From contig CAWCPR010000009.1 in NCBI GenBank assembly GCA_963797475.1, forward strand, positions 1 to 64,000: 64,000 nucleotides of DNA. The letters run 5' to 3'. This DNA comes from CAWCPR01 sp963797475. Lineage in GTDB: Bacteria > Chloroflexota > Anaerolineae > Anaerolineales > UBA4823. The number at the start of each line of letters is the position of its first letter. The first letter of the stretch is position 1. The translations under genes were made by a program, and so were the position numbers. Of this stretch, positions 49,051 to 58,774 are shown one piece after another. The notes below the pieces were generated by a model. The model was not told the origin of the DNA. It saw only the letters and a program-made list of their open reading frames with translations, and did no database searches.

Positions 49051-51081
49051 ATGGCCAACTGGCTGAAAAAGTTCCGGCGCTGTGAGCCTTGCCTCTCCCT
49101 GACCTTAATCGCCTCTGTTGCGATCCTCACCTATGCTCCGCTCTTCGGGAAATTGGGGTATTACATCGAAGACTGGTACGAAATCTGGACTTATTTGACC
49201 CAGGGAGCGAAAAGCTTAATCCCTCTGTACCTGTCCGACCGCCCCCTGCGCGGTTATTCGGACGGTTTTTTCTTTACCCTCCTGGGCACCAGCGCCCTCA
49301 ACTGGCAGATTTACGCCCTGGTCCTGCGCATCCTGGGAGCTTTCGCCCTGCTCTGGCTGCTGCGCATGCTCTGGCCGCGGAAGAAGGTCGAAACGACGGT
49401 GGCAGCCTTGTTGTTCGTCGTTTATCCTGGCTTCATCCAGCAGCCGCAGGCAATCGCTTTCCAGGCGCAACTGCTGGCCCTGGCACTTGCGCTGTTCTCT
49501 ATTGACCTGACCATTTACTGCCTGCAAGTCCGCCGCTGGGTGCCGGCAGTCGCGCTGACCGCGCTGGCTTTGCTGATGTTGTTGGCCTACCCGCTGCTGA
49601 TGGAATATTACGTCGGGCTGGAAGCGCTGCGAGTGGCCTTGCTCTGGATCGCGATCCGCAAGCAAGAGCCGCTCACGCTGAGAGAGAGCCTGATCCGGAC
49701 AGCCAAACGCTGGCTGCCCTACCTGGCTGCCTTCGTCTTTTATTTGTTTTGGCGGATCTTCATTTTCACTGGCAGCCGGCCCACAACTAATGTAGGCCGC
49801 TTGCTAAGCCAGTACGCCAGCAACCTGGCTCACATGAGCGCGGGGTTCTTTGTGGAGCTGGCGAAAGACTTCCTGGAAACGATCTACCTGGCCTGGTCGG
49901 TCCCGCTGAACAATTTCCTTTATTCAGGGACTTACCGGGATAATTTCTTCAGCCTGGTGTTTACAATCCTGGCGCTGGCGGCAGTGCTGCTTTTTTACAA
50001 ATTTGGCCTCGAGCGGCTATATTCGGATGCGGACCCAGCGCCCGAAGAGCTCCGGGAGTACAAATCCTTTTTCTGGGTTGGAATATTGGCCGTGCTGGCT
50101 GGCCTGATCCCAGTGATTGCCGCCAACCGCGACGTGCAGTTTGTCCAGCGCGAGGACCGCTTCTCCCTGCCCGCCTCGATCGGGGTCGTGCTGCTGGTCA
50201 GCAGCTTTATCTTCTATGTTTTCCCCAAAAAGATGAGACTATGGGCGATATTTTTCCTGGTAGGTATCTCAGCGCTCACCCAACTCAATTACGCCGTTTA
50301 CATGCGCGATTTCTGGAACGTGCAAAAGGACCTCTGGTGGCAGTTAAGCTGGCGCGTCCCCATGGTCAAAGATGGTACGCTCCTGCTGGTACACCTGCCG
50401 GATGGCTTCAGCTTTTCCGAAGGTTACGAAGCCTGGGGGCCGGCCGACTTGATTTACTTTCGTGAAGCCGGTCCGCCCAGGATCACCGCTGAAGTCCTGT
50501 ATTCGGCTACACTGCCGCAGGTTTTTCGCGGCGGAGAAGATCCCCTGTATCACCGCGGCATTTTTGTCGACCGCAACTTTGATAATACGCTGGTGCTCAG
50601 CATGCCAACCCGCCAGTCCTGTCTGAACGTGATCGATGGGAAAAAATACGAGCTTTCAAAAGACGAAGACCCGATCGTGCAACTGGTTGCCCCTTATTCC
50701 CGGATTGCAGAAGTGCAGACCGGCGCACAGTTCACCCGCCCACCCGAAGAAATCTTTGGCCGGGAGCCTCAGCACGGCTGGTGCTACTATTACCAGAAAG
50801 CCATGTACGCTCGCCAGGTGGGGGATTGGCAGGCGATTGCGGACCTTGGCGACGAAGCCCGCCAGAAGGGCCTGGGGCCAGCCGATCGCTCCGAATGGAT
50901 GCCGTTCCTGGAGAGTTATGCCAGCCTTAACCGCGATAAGGATGCCCGCAATATCGCCGCCATAATTAAGACCGAGACCGGCCCACGCAACCTTATTTGC
51001 AGCCAACTGAACGCGCCCCCAAATTACCCCGAAGGCTACGCCTACGAGAAAGTGGTCGCAACCTTGTGTGGATCTAAATAA
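49051..51081 (+). CDS. Large GT-C-like membrane protein, DDWHH-family paralogue 2
   Basis: 676 aa. Same architecture as its neighbours, with GYYIEDWYEIWTYLTQGAK in place of FYQDDWHH (one acidic residue changed to Glu) and DRPLRGYSDGFFFTLLG. The C-terminal soluble region has QHGWCYYYQKAMYARQVGDW and a WMPFLESYA stretch matching paralogue 1. Lies 52 bases after that gene; probably one operon. Confidence 0.75.
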   Translation: MANWLKKFRRCEPCLSLTLIASVAILTYAPLFGKLGYYIEDWYEIWTYLTQGAKSLIPLYLSDRPLRGYSDGFFFTLLGTSALNWQIYALVLRILGAFALLWLLRMLWPRKKVETTVAALLFVVYPGFIQQPQAIAFQAQLLALALALFSIDLTIYCLQVRRWVPAVALTALALLMLLAYPLLMEYYVGLEALRVALLWIAIRKQEPLTLRESLIRTAKRWLPYLAAFVFYLFWRIFIFTGSRPTTNVGRLLSQYASNLAHMSAGFFVELAKDFLETIYLAWSVPLNNFLYSGTYRDNFFSLVFTILALAAVLLFYKFGLERLYSDADPAPEELREYKSFFWVGILAVLAGLIPVIAANRDVQFVQREDRFSLPASIGVVLLVSSFIFYVFPKKMRLWAIFFLVGISALTQLNYAVYMRDFWNVQKDLWWQLSWRVPMVKDGTLLLVHLPDGFSFSEGYEAWGPADLIYFREAGPPRITAEVLYSATLPQVFRGGEDPLYHRGIFVDRNFDNTLVLSMPTRQSCLNVIDGKKYELSKDEDPIVQLVAPYSRIAEVQTGAQFTRPPEEIFGREPQHGWCYYYQKAMYARQVGDWQAIADLGDEARQKGLGPADRSEWMPFLESYASLNRDKDARNIAAIIKTETGPRNLICSQLNAPPNYPEGYAYEKVVATLCGSK

Positions 51082-51087
51082 GTGAAA

Positions 51088-51123
51088 ACAGGCCCTCAGC
51101 AATTTCTTACGCCGGGGGCCTGT
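51088..51123. terminator. Hairpin between convergent genes
   Basis: ACAGGCCC and GGGCCTGT pair across 20 bases in the 63-base gap between paralogue 2 and hppA; likely serves both directions. Confidence 0.55.
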
Positions 51124-51144
51124 CTGATCCAACCTGGTGAGAAG

Positions 51145-53460
51145 CTAATCCTCTGAAAGTGTAGAGACTTGCAATTGGGGCGCAGGTTTCTTGCTCTGCG
51201 AAATGCCCCAGATCATGGCTGCTGCGAGGATAATCACGACCAGCCAGCCCACCAGACCGAGCTGGCGGTACTGCACCAGGATCGGCGCCGCAATCAGCGA
51301 GACCAGGTTCACCACTTTGATCATCGGGTTGAGGGCTGGGCCGGCGGTATCTTTGAGCGGATCGCCAACCGTGTCACCCACCACGCTCGCCTTATGGCGC
51401 TCGGAACCCTTGCCGGTATTATTCTCCAGGCTGCTGGGTTCGTCCTCGATCGATTTTTTGGCGTTATCCCAGGCGCCGCCGCTGTTAGCCATGAACACCG
51501 CCAGCAGTTGCCCGCTCAAAATTACACCCGCCAGGAAGCCCCCCAGGGCTTCCACGCCGAGCAGCAGCCCAACTAATAAGGGGATCACGATGGAGATGGT
51601 CGCTAACGGAATGAGCTCCTTCTGCGAAGAGCTGGTAGAGATGGCTACGACCCGGGCGTAATCCGGCGTAACTTTACCCTCCATCACACCGGGGACGCGG
51701 AATTGGGCGCGCACTTCTTCTACAATCTGCCCGGCTGCCCGGCTGACCGCCCGCACCGCCAGAGAGCTGAACAGCCACGGCAGCGCGCCGCCCAACAAAA
51801 GCCCGACAAACACCTGCGTATCCGATACCCGGATGGCGTCCAACACGGGGATCCCGATCGCCGCCTGCGCCCGGCCGACATCCGTCAGGAACGAGGCGAA
51901 CAGGCTGACCGCGGCGATCACCGCCGAAGCAATGGCGACCCCCTTGGTGATGGCTTTTGTGGTGTTGCCCACGGCATCCAGGTCGGCCATGATCTGGCGC
52001 GCCTTGGTGGTCGTCTCATCATCCTGTCCGTGCCAGGCCATCTCGCCGATCCCATTGGCATTGTCGGAAATCGGCCCGTAGGAATCCATGGCGACGTTAT
52101 TCCCGGTATGGCTGAGCATTCCGATGCCGATCATGGCAACCGCGTAGAGCACGTAGATTGAGCCCTGGCCTCCATACAAAATCAGGGCAAACACGAAGCT
52201 CACGGCGATAACCACCAACGCCCACACGCTCGACTCCATGCCGACCGACAAACCGGAGAGGATTGTAGTCGCCGGGCCGGTGATGGTCGATTTGACGATC
52301 TCCTTAACCGGCGGCTGGCGAGTCGCAGTGAAGTAAGATGTCAGCGGGTTGAAAGCGACCGCCAGGCCGACCCCAATGGTCGTCAGCATGGCCATGCGCC
52401 AATCGTGAGAGTAAAGCAGGGCGACGATGAAGGAAAAGAAGATCGTGTTGACGCTGGAGACCTCATACGAGCGGAACATCAATTCTTCGGCGTCGTGAGC
52501 CTTCAAGAAGCCGGGCGCCTTCTCCCAGAAGGGAACGGTGAACGTGCCCAGGATAGAGCTCAAAACCCCGATGCCGCGGATAATGAGCGGGTATACGATC
52601 CACTTCAAGCTGTGTGTTGGATCGATCGCTACCAGCGCCAGGCCGAGGATCAAAGCCGAAACAATGGTCACTTCGTAGCTTTCGAAGATATCCGCCGCCA
52701 TCCCGGCGCAGTCGCCCACGTTATCGCCGACCAGGTCGGCGACAACCGCGGCGTTGCGCGGGTCATCTTCGGGGATGCCCTTCTCGACTTTGCCGACCAG
52801 GTCTGCGCCTACGTCAGCCGCCTTGGTGAAAATGCCGCCGCCCACCCGCATGAAAAGCGCCAGCAGCGTACCGCCAAAGCCGAAACCCAACAGGGCGTCC
52901 GGGGCAGCCCGCCCAAAGATGATGAAAATCGTTGTCCCCCCCAGGAGGCCTAAACCATCGGTCAGCATCCCGGTCACAGTGCCGGCGTAGTAAGCGATCG
53001 AAAGGGCTTCATTGAAACCGCGCCGGGCCGCAGAGGCAGCCCTGACATTGGCCTGGATCGCCATGCGCATCCCTAGCTGGCCCACCGTTAGAGAGAAGAT
53101 TGCTCCCAAAATGAAAGCCGCTGTTCGCCCGATTGCGATGATGATCTGGGTGTTTTGTGGGAATTCCTGCAGCGCTTCCGAGCTCGGCGGTACGACATAT
53201 ACACTCAGGAACAAGAGGATTGCCAACAAGCCGATGGCTGGCAGGATCGTTTTCAACTGGCGGTTCAGGTAGCTGTCCGCGCCGATGCGGATCGCATTCC
53301 ACACCCGCTGCATCTCTTCGCTGCCTTTATCTTTTTTCATTACGGTGCCGCGTAGCAGCCATGCATAGATCAAACTGATAAACGCAGTGACCACTACGCC
53401 CAGGATAGCGATTTGCTCAAACCCATTGAGCCCATGCCTTGCAAGTCCGAGTATGTTCAT
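51145..53460 (-). CDS. hppA: Membrane-bound proton-translocating pyrophosphatase
   Basis: 771 aa, intact, about sixteen TM helices. Signature loop DVGADLVGKVEKGIPEDDP followed by NAAVVADLVGDNVGD; further substrate loops DNANGIGEMAW and GDTVGDPLKDTAGPALNPMI. Hydrolyses PPi and pumps ions outward. GNTTKAITKG carries Lys at the position that separates K+-independent (Lys) from K+-dependent (Ala) enzymes, so it is probably K+-independent and H+-pumping. It lies alone on the minus strand among glycosyltransferase genes. Conserves energy from biosynthetic PPi, useful for an anaerobe. Confidence 0.95.
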   Translation of the reverse strand: MNILGLARHGLNGFEQIAILGVVVTAFISLIYAWLLRGTVMKKDKGSEEMQRVWNAIRIGADSYLNRQLKTILPAIGLLAILLFLSVYVVPPSSEALQEFPQNTQIIIAIGRTAAFILGAIFSLTVGQLGMRMAIQANVRAASAARRGFNEALSIAYYAGTVTGMLTDGLGLLGGTTIFIIFGRAAPDALLGFGFGGTLLALFMRVGGGIFTKAADVGADLVGKVEKGIPEDDPRNAAVVADLVGDNVGDCAGMAADIFESYEVTIVSALILGLALVAIDPTHSLKWIVYPLIIRGIGVLSSILGTFTVPFWEKAPGFLKAHDAEELMFRSYEVSSVNTIFFSFIVALLYSHDWRMAMLTTIGVGLAVAFNPLTSYFTATRQPPVKEIVKSTITGPATTILSGLSVGMESSVWALVVIAVSFVFALILYGGQGSIYVLYAVAMIGIGMLSHTGNNVAMDSYGPISDNANGIGEMAWHGQDDETTTKARQIMADLDAVGNTTKAITKGVAIASAVIAAVSLFASFLTDVGRAQAAIGIPVLDAIRVSDTQVFVGLLLGGALPWLFSSLAVRAVSRAAGQIVEEVRAQFRVPGVMEGKVTPDYARVVAISTSSSQKELIPLATISIVIPLLVGLLLGVEALGGFLAGVILSGQLLAVFMANSGGAWDNAKKSIEDEPSSLENNTGKGSERHKASVVGDTVGDPLKDTAGPALNPMIKVVNLVSLIAAPILVQYRQLGLVGWLVVIILAAAMIWGISQSKKPAPQLQVSTLSED

Positions 53461-53640
53461 TGTGCCTCCTATTGGTTGGATTGAGTCAAGCGTGCATATT
53501 TTATTCTATCGTGTGGTTTGTGTCCAATAAGTCAGGTAAATTTAAGCTCATCTCCAGTTCAAATGGACTGTTTTTGGGGTGAAGATCGTTGGTAAAATTG
53601 GTTGGTCCATATCCGCCAAGGCTTCAATATAAACTACTCG

Positions 53641-55701
53641 ATGAACATCCCAAAACTACCCGCTAATTACAAGTTTCCACTAAAAACCATTCCGCTGGTT
53701 CTCTTTGTCATTTTGATCCTGGCTTTTGAACTCTTTGTAAAGGATACGGGGTTTTACCAGGATGATTGGCACCATATTTTCTTTGCCCACGCGTTGGGGC
53801 TTTCCAGGTTGAGGGATATGTTCTTATATGACGGGCGGCCGGCGGCCGCCCCGCTGTACATCGCTGTCTTTTCTGTCCTGGGTTTTCAGCCCATTCATTG
53901 GCAGATCTTTACCCTGGCCTTGCGCTTTTTGACTGCCCTCTTTATCTGGTTTTTATCGATCGAAATCTGGCCAGACTACAAACGCCAAACCGCCTGGGTG
54001 GCGATCCTCTTTGCCGTACACCCGCTCTTCAAATTACAACAATTATCCGTGGCCTATATGGTCCATTGGATGGGTTATCTATTGTATGCGATCTCGATAT
54101 GGGCGATGGTGCGGGCGGTCCGCAAGCCAGGTGCGTTTTGGGGCTACACCTCGCTGGCCCTGTTGACCGGCGGCTTGCACCTGATTTTCCTCGAATATTA
54201 TTCCGGGATTGAGCTGATCCGCCCATTCATCCTTTGGCTGCTGCTCTCCAAAAAGGATCTTTCGCCGCGGAACCGCCTTATCAAAACGGCGCTGTTGTGG
54301 CTGCCTTATTTTCTGGTGCTTGCCGGCTTCTTTGTTTACCGCATCTTCCTGATCCCCTCCCCCGAACCGGGATTCGAGCGGAATACGCCCACCGTGCTCT
54401 TTGATTTGCTCCGGTCGCCCATCGCAACCGGGCTCGACCTGGCCCAGCGCGCCCTCCAGGACTTAATGTATGTGATGGTCAACGTATGGACTGCGGCGTT
54501 TAACCCCAGCCTGCTCGAAATTACCAGGCCTGCCAGCATAAAAGTGCTGCTGATCGTGGTGATCGCCGGATTGGCGCTCTTTTTCTATCTGAGCCATTTG
54601 AAATTCGGGGACGCCCCTGAGCCAGACGCCCCCTGGTACCGGTCCGCGGTCTGGATTGGATTGGCGTTGACGCTGTTCGGCCCTATCCCCGGCTGGCTGA
54701 TCAATAAAAGCGCCGGACAGGATATAAATATCTGGCACGACCGCTACGCCATGGCTTCGATGATTGGAGCCAGCATTCTACTGGTAGCCATTTTGGAGTG
54801 GCTGATCAAGGAACAAAAATCGCGCACCATTTTGTTCGTCCTCCTGGTCGTGGTTTCGATGGGCTCGCATATCCTGACAGCCAATGACTACCGCTGGTCG
54901 TGGGTGAAGCAAAAGCAGTTTTACACACAGCTCTATTGGCGCGCGCCGTTCATAGAGCCAAATACAACCCTGCTTGCCGACCAGGAATTCTTGCCCCTCA
55001 TGGGGCAGTTAGCGGTTGGCTACTCGCTCGCTAATCTTTATCCGAAATTGGATCAAGAAATCAATACAAATTATTGGTTTTACAGCCTGTATGAGCAGTT
55101 CAACGACCAGCGCCAGGAATTGGTGCAGGGGATGCCCTTCAATTACGCCAAGAATTTCGGACAATTCAATGGAAACAGCCTGGACAGTCTGGTGGTTTAT
55201 TTCGTCCCGGAAAATGGCCAGTGTCTTTGGGTATTAAGGCCGCAAGACTCGCAAATTCAGACTCTGCCGAAGATCCTCCAGGATGTGGCCCAGATCTCCA
55301 ACCTCGAGCGCATCAAGCCGGCTGCGCCATTCCCGTATAAGTTCCCCGAAGAAATCCTCGGCAAAGAACCCCAGCCGGATTGGTGCTTTTATTATGAAAA
55401 AGCCAGCCTGGCCGACCAGTATCAAGAATGGGACCAGGTGGCCGGGTATTGGGACGAGGCGCAAAAAAACGGCTTTACACCTTCCAACGGGGTTGAATAC
55501 CTGCCCTTTATCGAAGGATTCGCCCATTTGGGAGACTGGGACCAGGCCAGTAAACTGACCCTGAGATCCAACCAACTGACTTCGAACATGAGGCCAATCT
55601 TGTGCACCACCTGGAATCAGATCGAATCCGAAACACCCGCCTCACCCGCACGGGCGGATGCCTTAGCGCGGATGCAGGATAAATTCAACTGCTCTCCCTG
55701 A
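53641..55701 (+). CDS. Large GT-C-like membrane protein, DDWHH paralogue 3
   Basis: 686 aa from ATG 53641 (an in-frame TTG at 53602 is less likely). GFYQDDWHHIFFAHALGLSR in the first loop, LYDGRPAAAPLYIAVFSVLG, about ten TM helices, then the same extracytoplasmic C-terminal domain as paralogue 1 (YRWSWVKQKQFYTQLYWRAPF, PDWCFYYEKASLADQYQEW, EYLPFIEGFA). Nearly co-linear with paralogue 1 throughout. Putative glycosyltransferase. Confidence 0.78.
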   Translation: MNIPKLPANYKFPLKTIPLVLFVILILAFELFVKDTGFYQDDWHHIFFAHALGLSRLRDMFLYDGRPAAAPLYIAVFSVLGFQPIHWQIFTLALRFLTALFIWFLSIEIWPDYKRQTAWVAILFAVHPLFKLQQLSVAYMVHWMGYLLYAISIWAMVRAVRKPGAFWGYTSLALLTGGLHLIFLEYYSGIELIRPFILWLLLSKKDLSPRNRLIKTALLWLPYFLVLAGFFVYRIFLIPSPEPGFERNTPTVLFDLLRSPIATGLDLAQRALQDLMYVMVNVWTAAFNPSLLEITRPASIKVLLIVVIAGLALFFYLSHLKFGDAPEPDAPWYRSAVWIGLALTLFGPIPGWLINKSAGQDINIWHDRYAMASMIGASILLVAILEWLIKEQKSRTILFVLLVVVSMGSHILTANDYRWSWVKQKQFYTQLYWRAPFIEPNTTLLADQEFLPLMGQLAVGYSLANLYPKLDQEINTNYWFYSLYEQFNDQRQELVQGMPFNYAKNFGQFNGNSLDSLVVYFVPENGQCLWVLRPQDSQIQTLPKILQDVAQISNLERIKPAAPFPYKFPEEILGKEPQPDWCFYYEKASLADQYQEWDQVAGYWDEAQKNGFTPSNGVEYLPFIEGFAHLGDWDQASKLTLRSNQLTSNMRPILCTTWNQIESETPASPARADALARMQDKFNCSP

Positions 55702-55702
55702 A

Positions 55703-57364
55703 TTAAGCTGCGTCGCCCGGTTGTGATTCCCCCACCGGGAATTGGATGGTGAAGCGAGCGCCCTCTCCCGGCTGGCTCTCTACGGAAACGCCGCCGCCCT
55801 GCGCATGGACGAGACTGGCGACGATCGACAAACCCAGCCCGCTCCCGGGTTCCGGCTGGGACCGGCCGCGAAAGAACCGCTCGAAGACGTGCGCCAGGTC
55901 CTGCGGGGCAATGCCAGGGCCATTGTCGGCGACCCACAAGCGAATGGCATTCTCACCCTGCGCTGCGCCAATTTCAACTTGCCCTCCTTGAGGGGAATAT
56001 TTGAGGGCATTGTCCAACAAGTTTGAGATCGCCAGCTCCAGGCTCGAGCGGTCGCAAAGAAGCGACAGAGGGTTTTCCGGCAGATTAAAGACCAGCCGGA
56101 TATCTTTTTCAGCCGCACGGGATCGGAAAGGCGCCGCCACAGCCTCCAGCAGCTCGGCGACATCTTGATTGGAGAATTCAAGCGCCACCAGCCCGGCGTC
56201 TATCCGCGAAAGGTCCAGCAAGTTGCTGGTGATCCACTCTAGGCGCTGTAACTGCTCCTGGCTTTCTTCCAGGAATTCGATTTGCGCTTCAGGATCCTGG
56301 CGCGCCGGCCCGAGCAGCAAGGTGTTGAAATTCTTCAGGACTGTGATCGGAGTGCGCAGTTCGTGGGAAGCGTCGGCGATAAAATGGCGCAAGGCGTCGC
56401 GCTCGGAGGCCAATTCCTGAAAGCTGGATTGCAGGCGAGCCGCCATCCGGTTGAATTGGTCGGCAAGCTCGCCGATTTCATCGTGGGTGTGTACTGCGGC
56501 CCGCACAGACAGGTCGCCCGCAGCCATCTGCCGGGTAGTTTCCTGCAATTCAACCAGCGGGGAAGTCATGCGCTGGCTAACTAACAATCCGAAAACGATC
56601 GCCAGCAGGACGGCTCCCGCCCCCGCAAGCAGCAAAGCCTGCCGGGTAGCCCCTAAAGCCTCGCCGCTAAAATCAGGTCCGGAGCTAAGCTCGACGTAGC
56701 CGGCCAGCCCATTAGCGTCTGCGATCGCGGCGCGCGCCACAGTTTGCGAACGCGGCGCATCGGTTTCGGCCGGTTGCGGCGCCTGGGTTTGCACAGCTTT
56801 TTTTAGGGCTTGCTCTTCATTTCGCTGGCGTAATGTTTCAAAGAAAAGCCGGCCCCCCCAGGGGCTGTAGGCGCGGCGAACGATCGTCAGGGAAGTGCCG
56901 GGAGGTAGTTTTTCTATAAGAGCCGGCTCAAAATCAGGGACGAAAAATGAACGACCGTCGGGCGAGATCTGGTTCAACCAATCGAATCCCCCGCTTTCCG
57001 GATTGCCATTTTGGAACGGGGTCCCAACTGCCGGGGGAGCGATCCACATAAGCCGGCTGGTCTCGCCCGGCGCGCCGGAATCCGACAGGACCTTTTCTTC
57101 CCTATCCAGGATGCGCACTCGCATGTTGCCCAGAATCGAGGCGCTCTGCGCCAGTTGGTACAGATCGCGTGGCCGGGTCACCGGCCACAGTAGCGGCAGC
57201 GCCTGGTTAGCTAAAGCCTGCGCATTCGCTTGCAGGTCGCTGTTTTCCCGCTGCTGGGCGTAGCGCCTGACGACCTCCGTGGCGAGCACACCGACCACGG
57301 CGACAACGAGCAAAGCTAATAAAACGTAGCTGGCGACGAGCCGCCAACGGATTGAGCGAAACAT
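55703..57364 (-). CDS. Sensor histidine kinase (HAMP-HisKA-HATPase)
   Basis: 553 aa from ATG 57364 (MFRSIRWRLVASYVLLALL); an upstream extension is not supported. TM1 at about 10-30, extracytoplasmic sensor region to about 240, TM2 (QALLLAGAGAVLLAIVFGLLV), HAMP (TSPLVELQETTRQMAAGDLS), H-box FIADASHELRTP, N-box LLDNALKYSP, G1 DNGPGIAP, F RFFRG, G2 GSGLGLSIV. Last gene of the regulator-PDZ-kinase group; envelope-stress-type signalling is plausible. Converges with paralogue 3, one base apart. Confidence 0.9.
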   Translation of the reverse strand: MFRSIRWRLVASYVLLALLVVAVVGVLATEVVRRYAQQRENSDLQANAQALANQALPLLWPVTRPRDLYQLAQSASILGNMRVRILDREEKVLSDSGAPGETSRLMWIAPPAVGTPFQNGNPESGGFDWLNQISPDGRSFFVPDFEPALIEKLPPGTSLTIVRRAYSPWGGRLFFETLRQRNEEQALKKAVQTQAPQPAETDAPRSQTVARAAIADANGLAGYVELSSGPDFSGEALGATRQALLLAGAGAVLLAIVFGLLVSQRMTSPLVELQETTRQMAAGDLSVRAAVHTHDEIGELADQFNRMAARLQSSFQELASERDALRHFIADASHELRTPITVLKNFNTLLLGPARQDPEAQIEFLEESQEQLQRLEWITSNLLDLSRIDAGLVALEFSNQDVAELLEAVAAPFRSRAAEKDIRLVFNLPENPLSLLCDRSSLELAISNLLDNALKYSPQGGQVEIGAAQGENAIRLWVADNGPGIAPQDLAHVFERFFRGRSQPEPGSGLGLSIVASLVHAQGGGVSVESQPGEGARFTIQFPVGESQPGDAA

Positions 57365-57462
57365 GGAACTGCTCACCTCTCCCGCTAAGGCCAGAACCGG
57401 ATCAGGGCAGCGCTTCGAGGCTGGGCGGCGGGTGCAGCCCACCGCCCCAGCCTCTACATCAC

Positions 57463-58632
57463 CTAGGCGCCCTGGCCTGGTGTCGGCTTCGGGATAAACG
57501 GCGGCATGGGAAAGTTTCTAAACGGCATACGTATACCGCCGCTCAGAGCCACGCCGAGGTAACCCTGTCCAGTCTGATCCGGATTTTCTCCCAGGGTGAC
57601 CGGGACGGAAACCGGGTCGCTGCTGTTTACATGGTAGACCGTCAGCATCACCTGGTCGCCTGGTTTGTGGCTGCGGATGGCCTGGGTCAGAGTTTCGGCA
57701 TCCCCCACGGCCTGCCCGTCAATGGCGCTGATCCAATCTCCGGATTGAAGCCCGGCTTTCTCCGCCGGGGTGTCCGTCAGGACCTGGGTGACAAGCACCG
57801 CTTCTTGCACGCCTTGCGGCAAAGGCGGGGTGTTGCGTCCAAAGGGTATATTCGGGAAAGGCGCTGTCTGGCCATCTTGTTGTTGCATGGCGAAGCGTGA
57901 AACAAAGCTGATCCCAAGATAAGCCTGCCCGGCCTGCTGTGGGTCCTCACCCAGGGTCACGGACACATCTTGTGTATTTTGTTGGCCCTTTTTCAAAATC
58001 GTCAGGGTCAGGCTGTCGCCGGGTTTGTGGGAATGAATCACACCGGCCAGGTTTTCCTTAATTCCCAAATCTTGCCCATCCACGCCCTGGATAAGATCGC
58101 CTGCCTGCAAGCCAGCCTTGTCTGCCGGGCTGTCGGCGGTAACCTGGGTGATCAGCGCCCCGGGTTGGCCGATCAATCGCTGGTCAAAATCGGGCAGGTA
58201 ACCCTGCCCGAAACCTCTGACGGGTTCAGCAGGGACAATCCCCAAATAGGCAATTTCGTTATTATCCCCCAGAGTGGCGGTTAACGTCCGAGTTTCATCG
58301 CCGTGCAGCACAGTTAGACTGACCGAATCCCCAGATTTTGAGCTGGTCAGAACCTGAGACAGGTCTGAAAGCGTGTTGACATCCTTTCCATCGATCTGGG
58401 TCAGGATATCGCCGCGCACCAGGCCGGCCAGAGTAGCCGGGCTGTTCGGGTCCACTCCGGCAACCAGGATGCCTGCATCCCGGTTTGGCGAGGCTTGCGC
58501 CGCCAGGGCGATGTTCGCCGGACCGTTGCGCAGGGTGAGGTAAGCCAGGGCCCCGCCGGCGATGGCCCCGACTCCCAAAACCACAAAAAAGGCAAGCACA
58601 CCTGCCAGGATAATCCAAAAACGTTTATTCAT
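57463..58632 (-). CDS. Membrane-anchored triple-PDZ protein
   Basis: 389 aa from ATG 58632 (AGGAGG about 10 bases upstream); TM helix WIILAGVLAFFVVLGVGAIAGG near the N-terminus. Three PDZ domains of about 95 residues, each with GILVxxVxxxSPAxxAGLxxGD: GILVAGVDPNSPATLAGLVRGD, ALITQVTADSPADKAGLQAGD, VLVTQVLTDTPAEKAGLQSGD. No HtrA-type protease domain: there is no GNSGG serine motif. Probably a scaffold or sensor of misfolded envelope proteins linked to the adjoining two-component genes. Confidence 0.85.
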   Translation of the reverse strand: MNKRFWIILAGVLAFFVVLGVGAIAGGALAYLTLRNGPANIALAAQASPNRDAGILVAGVDPNSPATLAGLVRGDILTQIDGKDVNTLSDLSQVLTSSKSGDSVSLTVLHGDETRTLTATLGDNNEIAYLGIVPAEPVRGFGQGYLPDFDQRLIGQPGALITQVTADSPADKAGLQAGDLIQGVDGQDLGIKENLAGVIHSHKPGDSLTLTILKKGQQNTQDVSVTLGEDPQQAGQAYLGISFVSRFAMQQQDGQTAPFPNIPFGRNTPPLPQGVQEAVLVTQVLTDTPAEKAGLQSGDWISAIDGQAVGDAETLTQAIRSHKPGDQVMLTVYHVNSSDPVSVPVTLGENPDQTGQGYLGVALSGGIRMPFRNFPMPPFIPKPTPGQGA

Positions 58633-58665
58633 TCTTAACCAACCTCCTGAGTACCTGAATTTGGC

Positions 58666-58696
58666 GATTCTTGCCATGCCGGCAAGAATCCGTCAA
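58666..58696 (-). promoter_or_regulatory. Promoter with palindromic operator before the PDZ gene
   Basis: On the minus strand TTGACG (58691-58696) is followed directly by GATTCTTGCC-GGCAT-GGCAAGAATC, a perfect 10+10 palindrome (58666-58690). Its end contains AAGAAT (58667-58672) at an 18-base spacing as a -10-like box. A repressor or the neighbouring response regulator may bind here; that is inferred. Confidence 0.5.
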
Positions 58697-58774
58697 CGCT
58701 CTCAGACTATTTTAGGGCCTCGAGGTTGCGCTTTCTTTGCGGTTTGATTAAGATTTCGCAACATTATGGGACGG

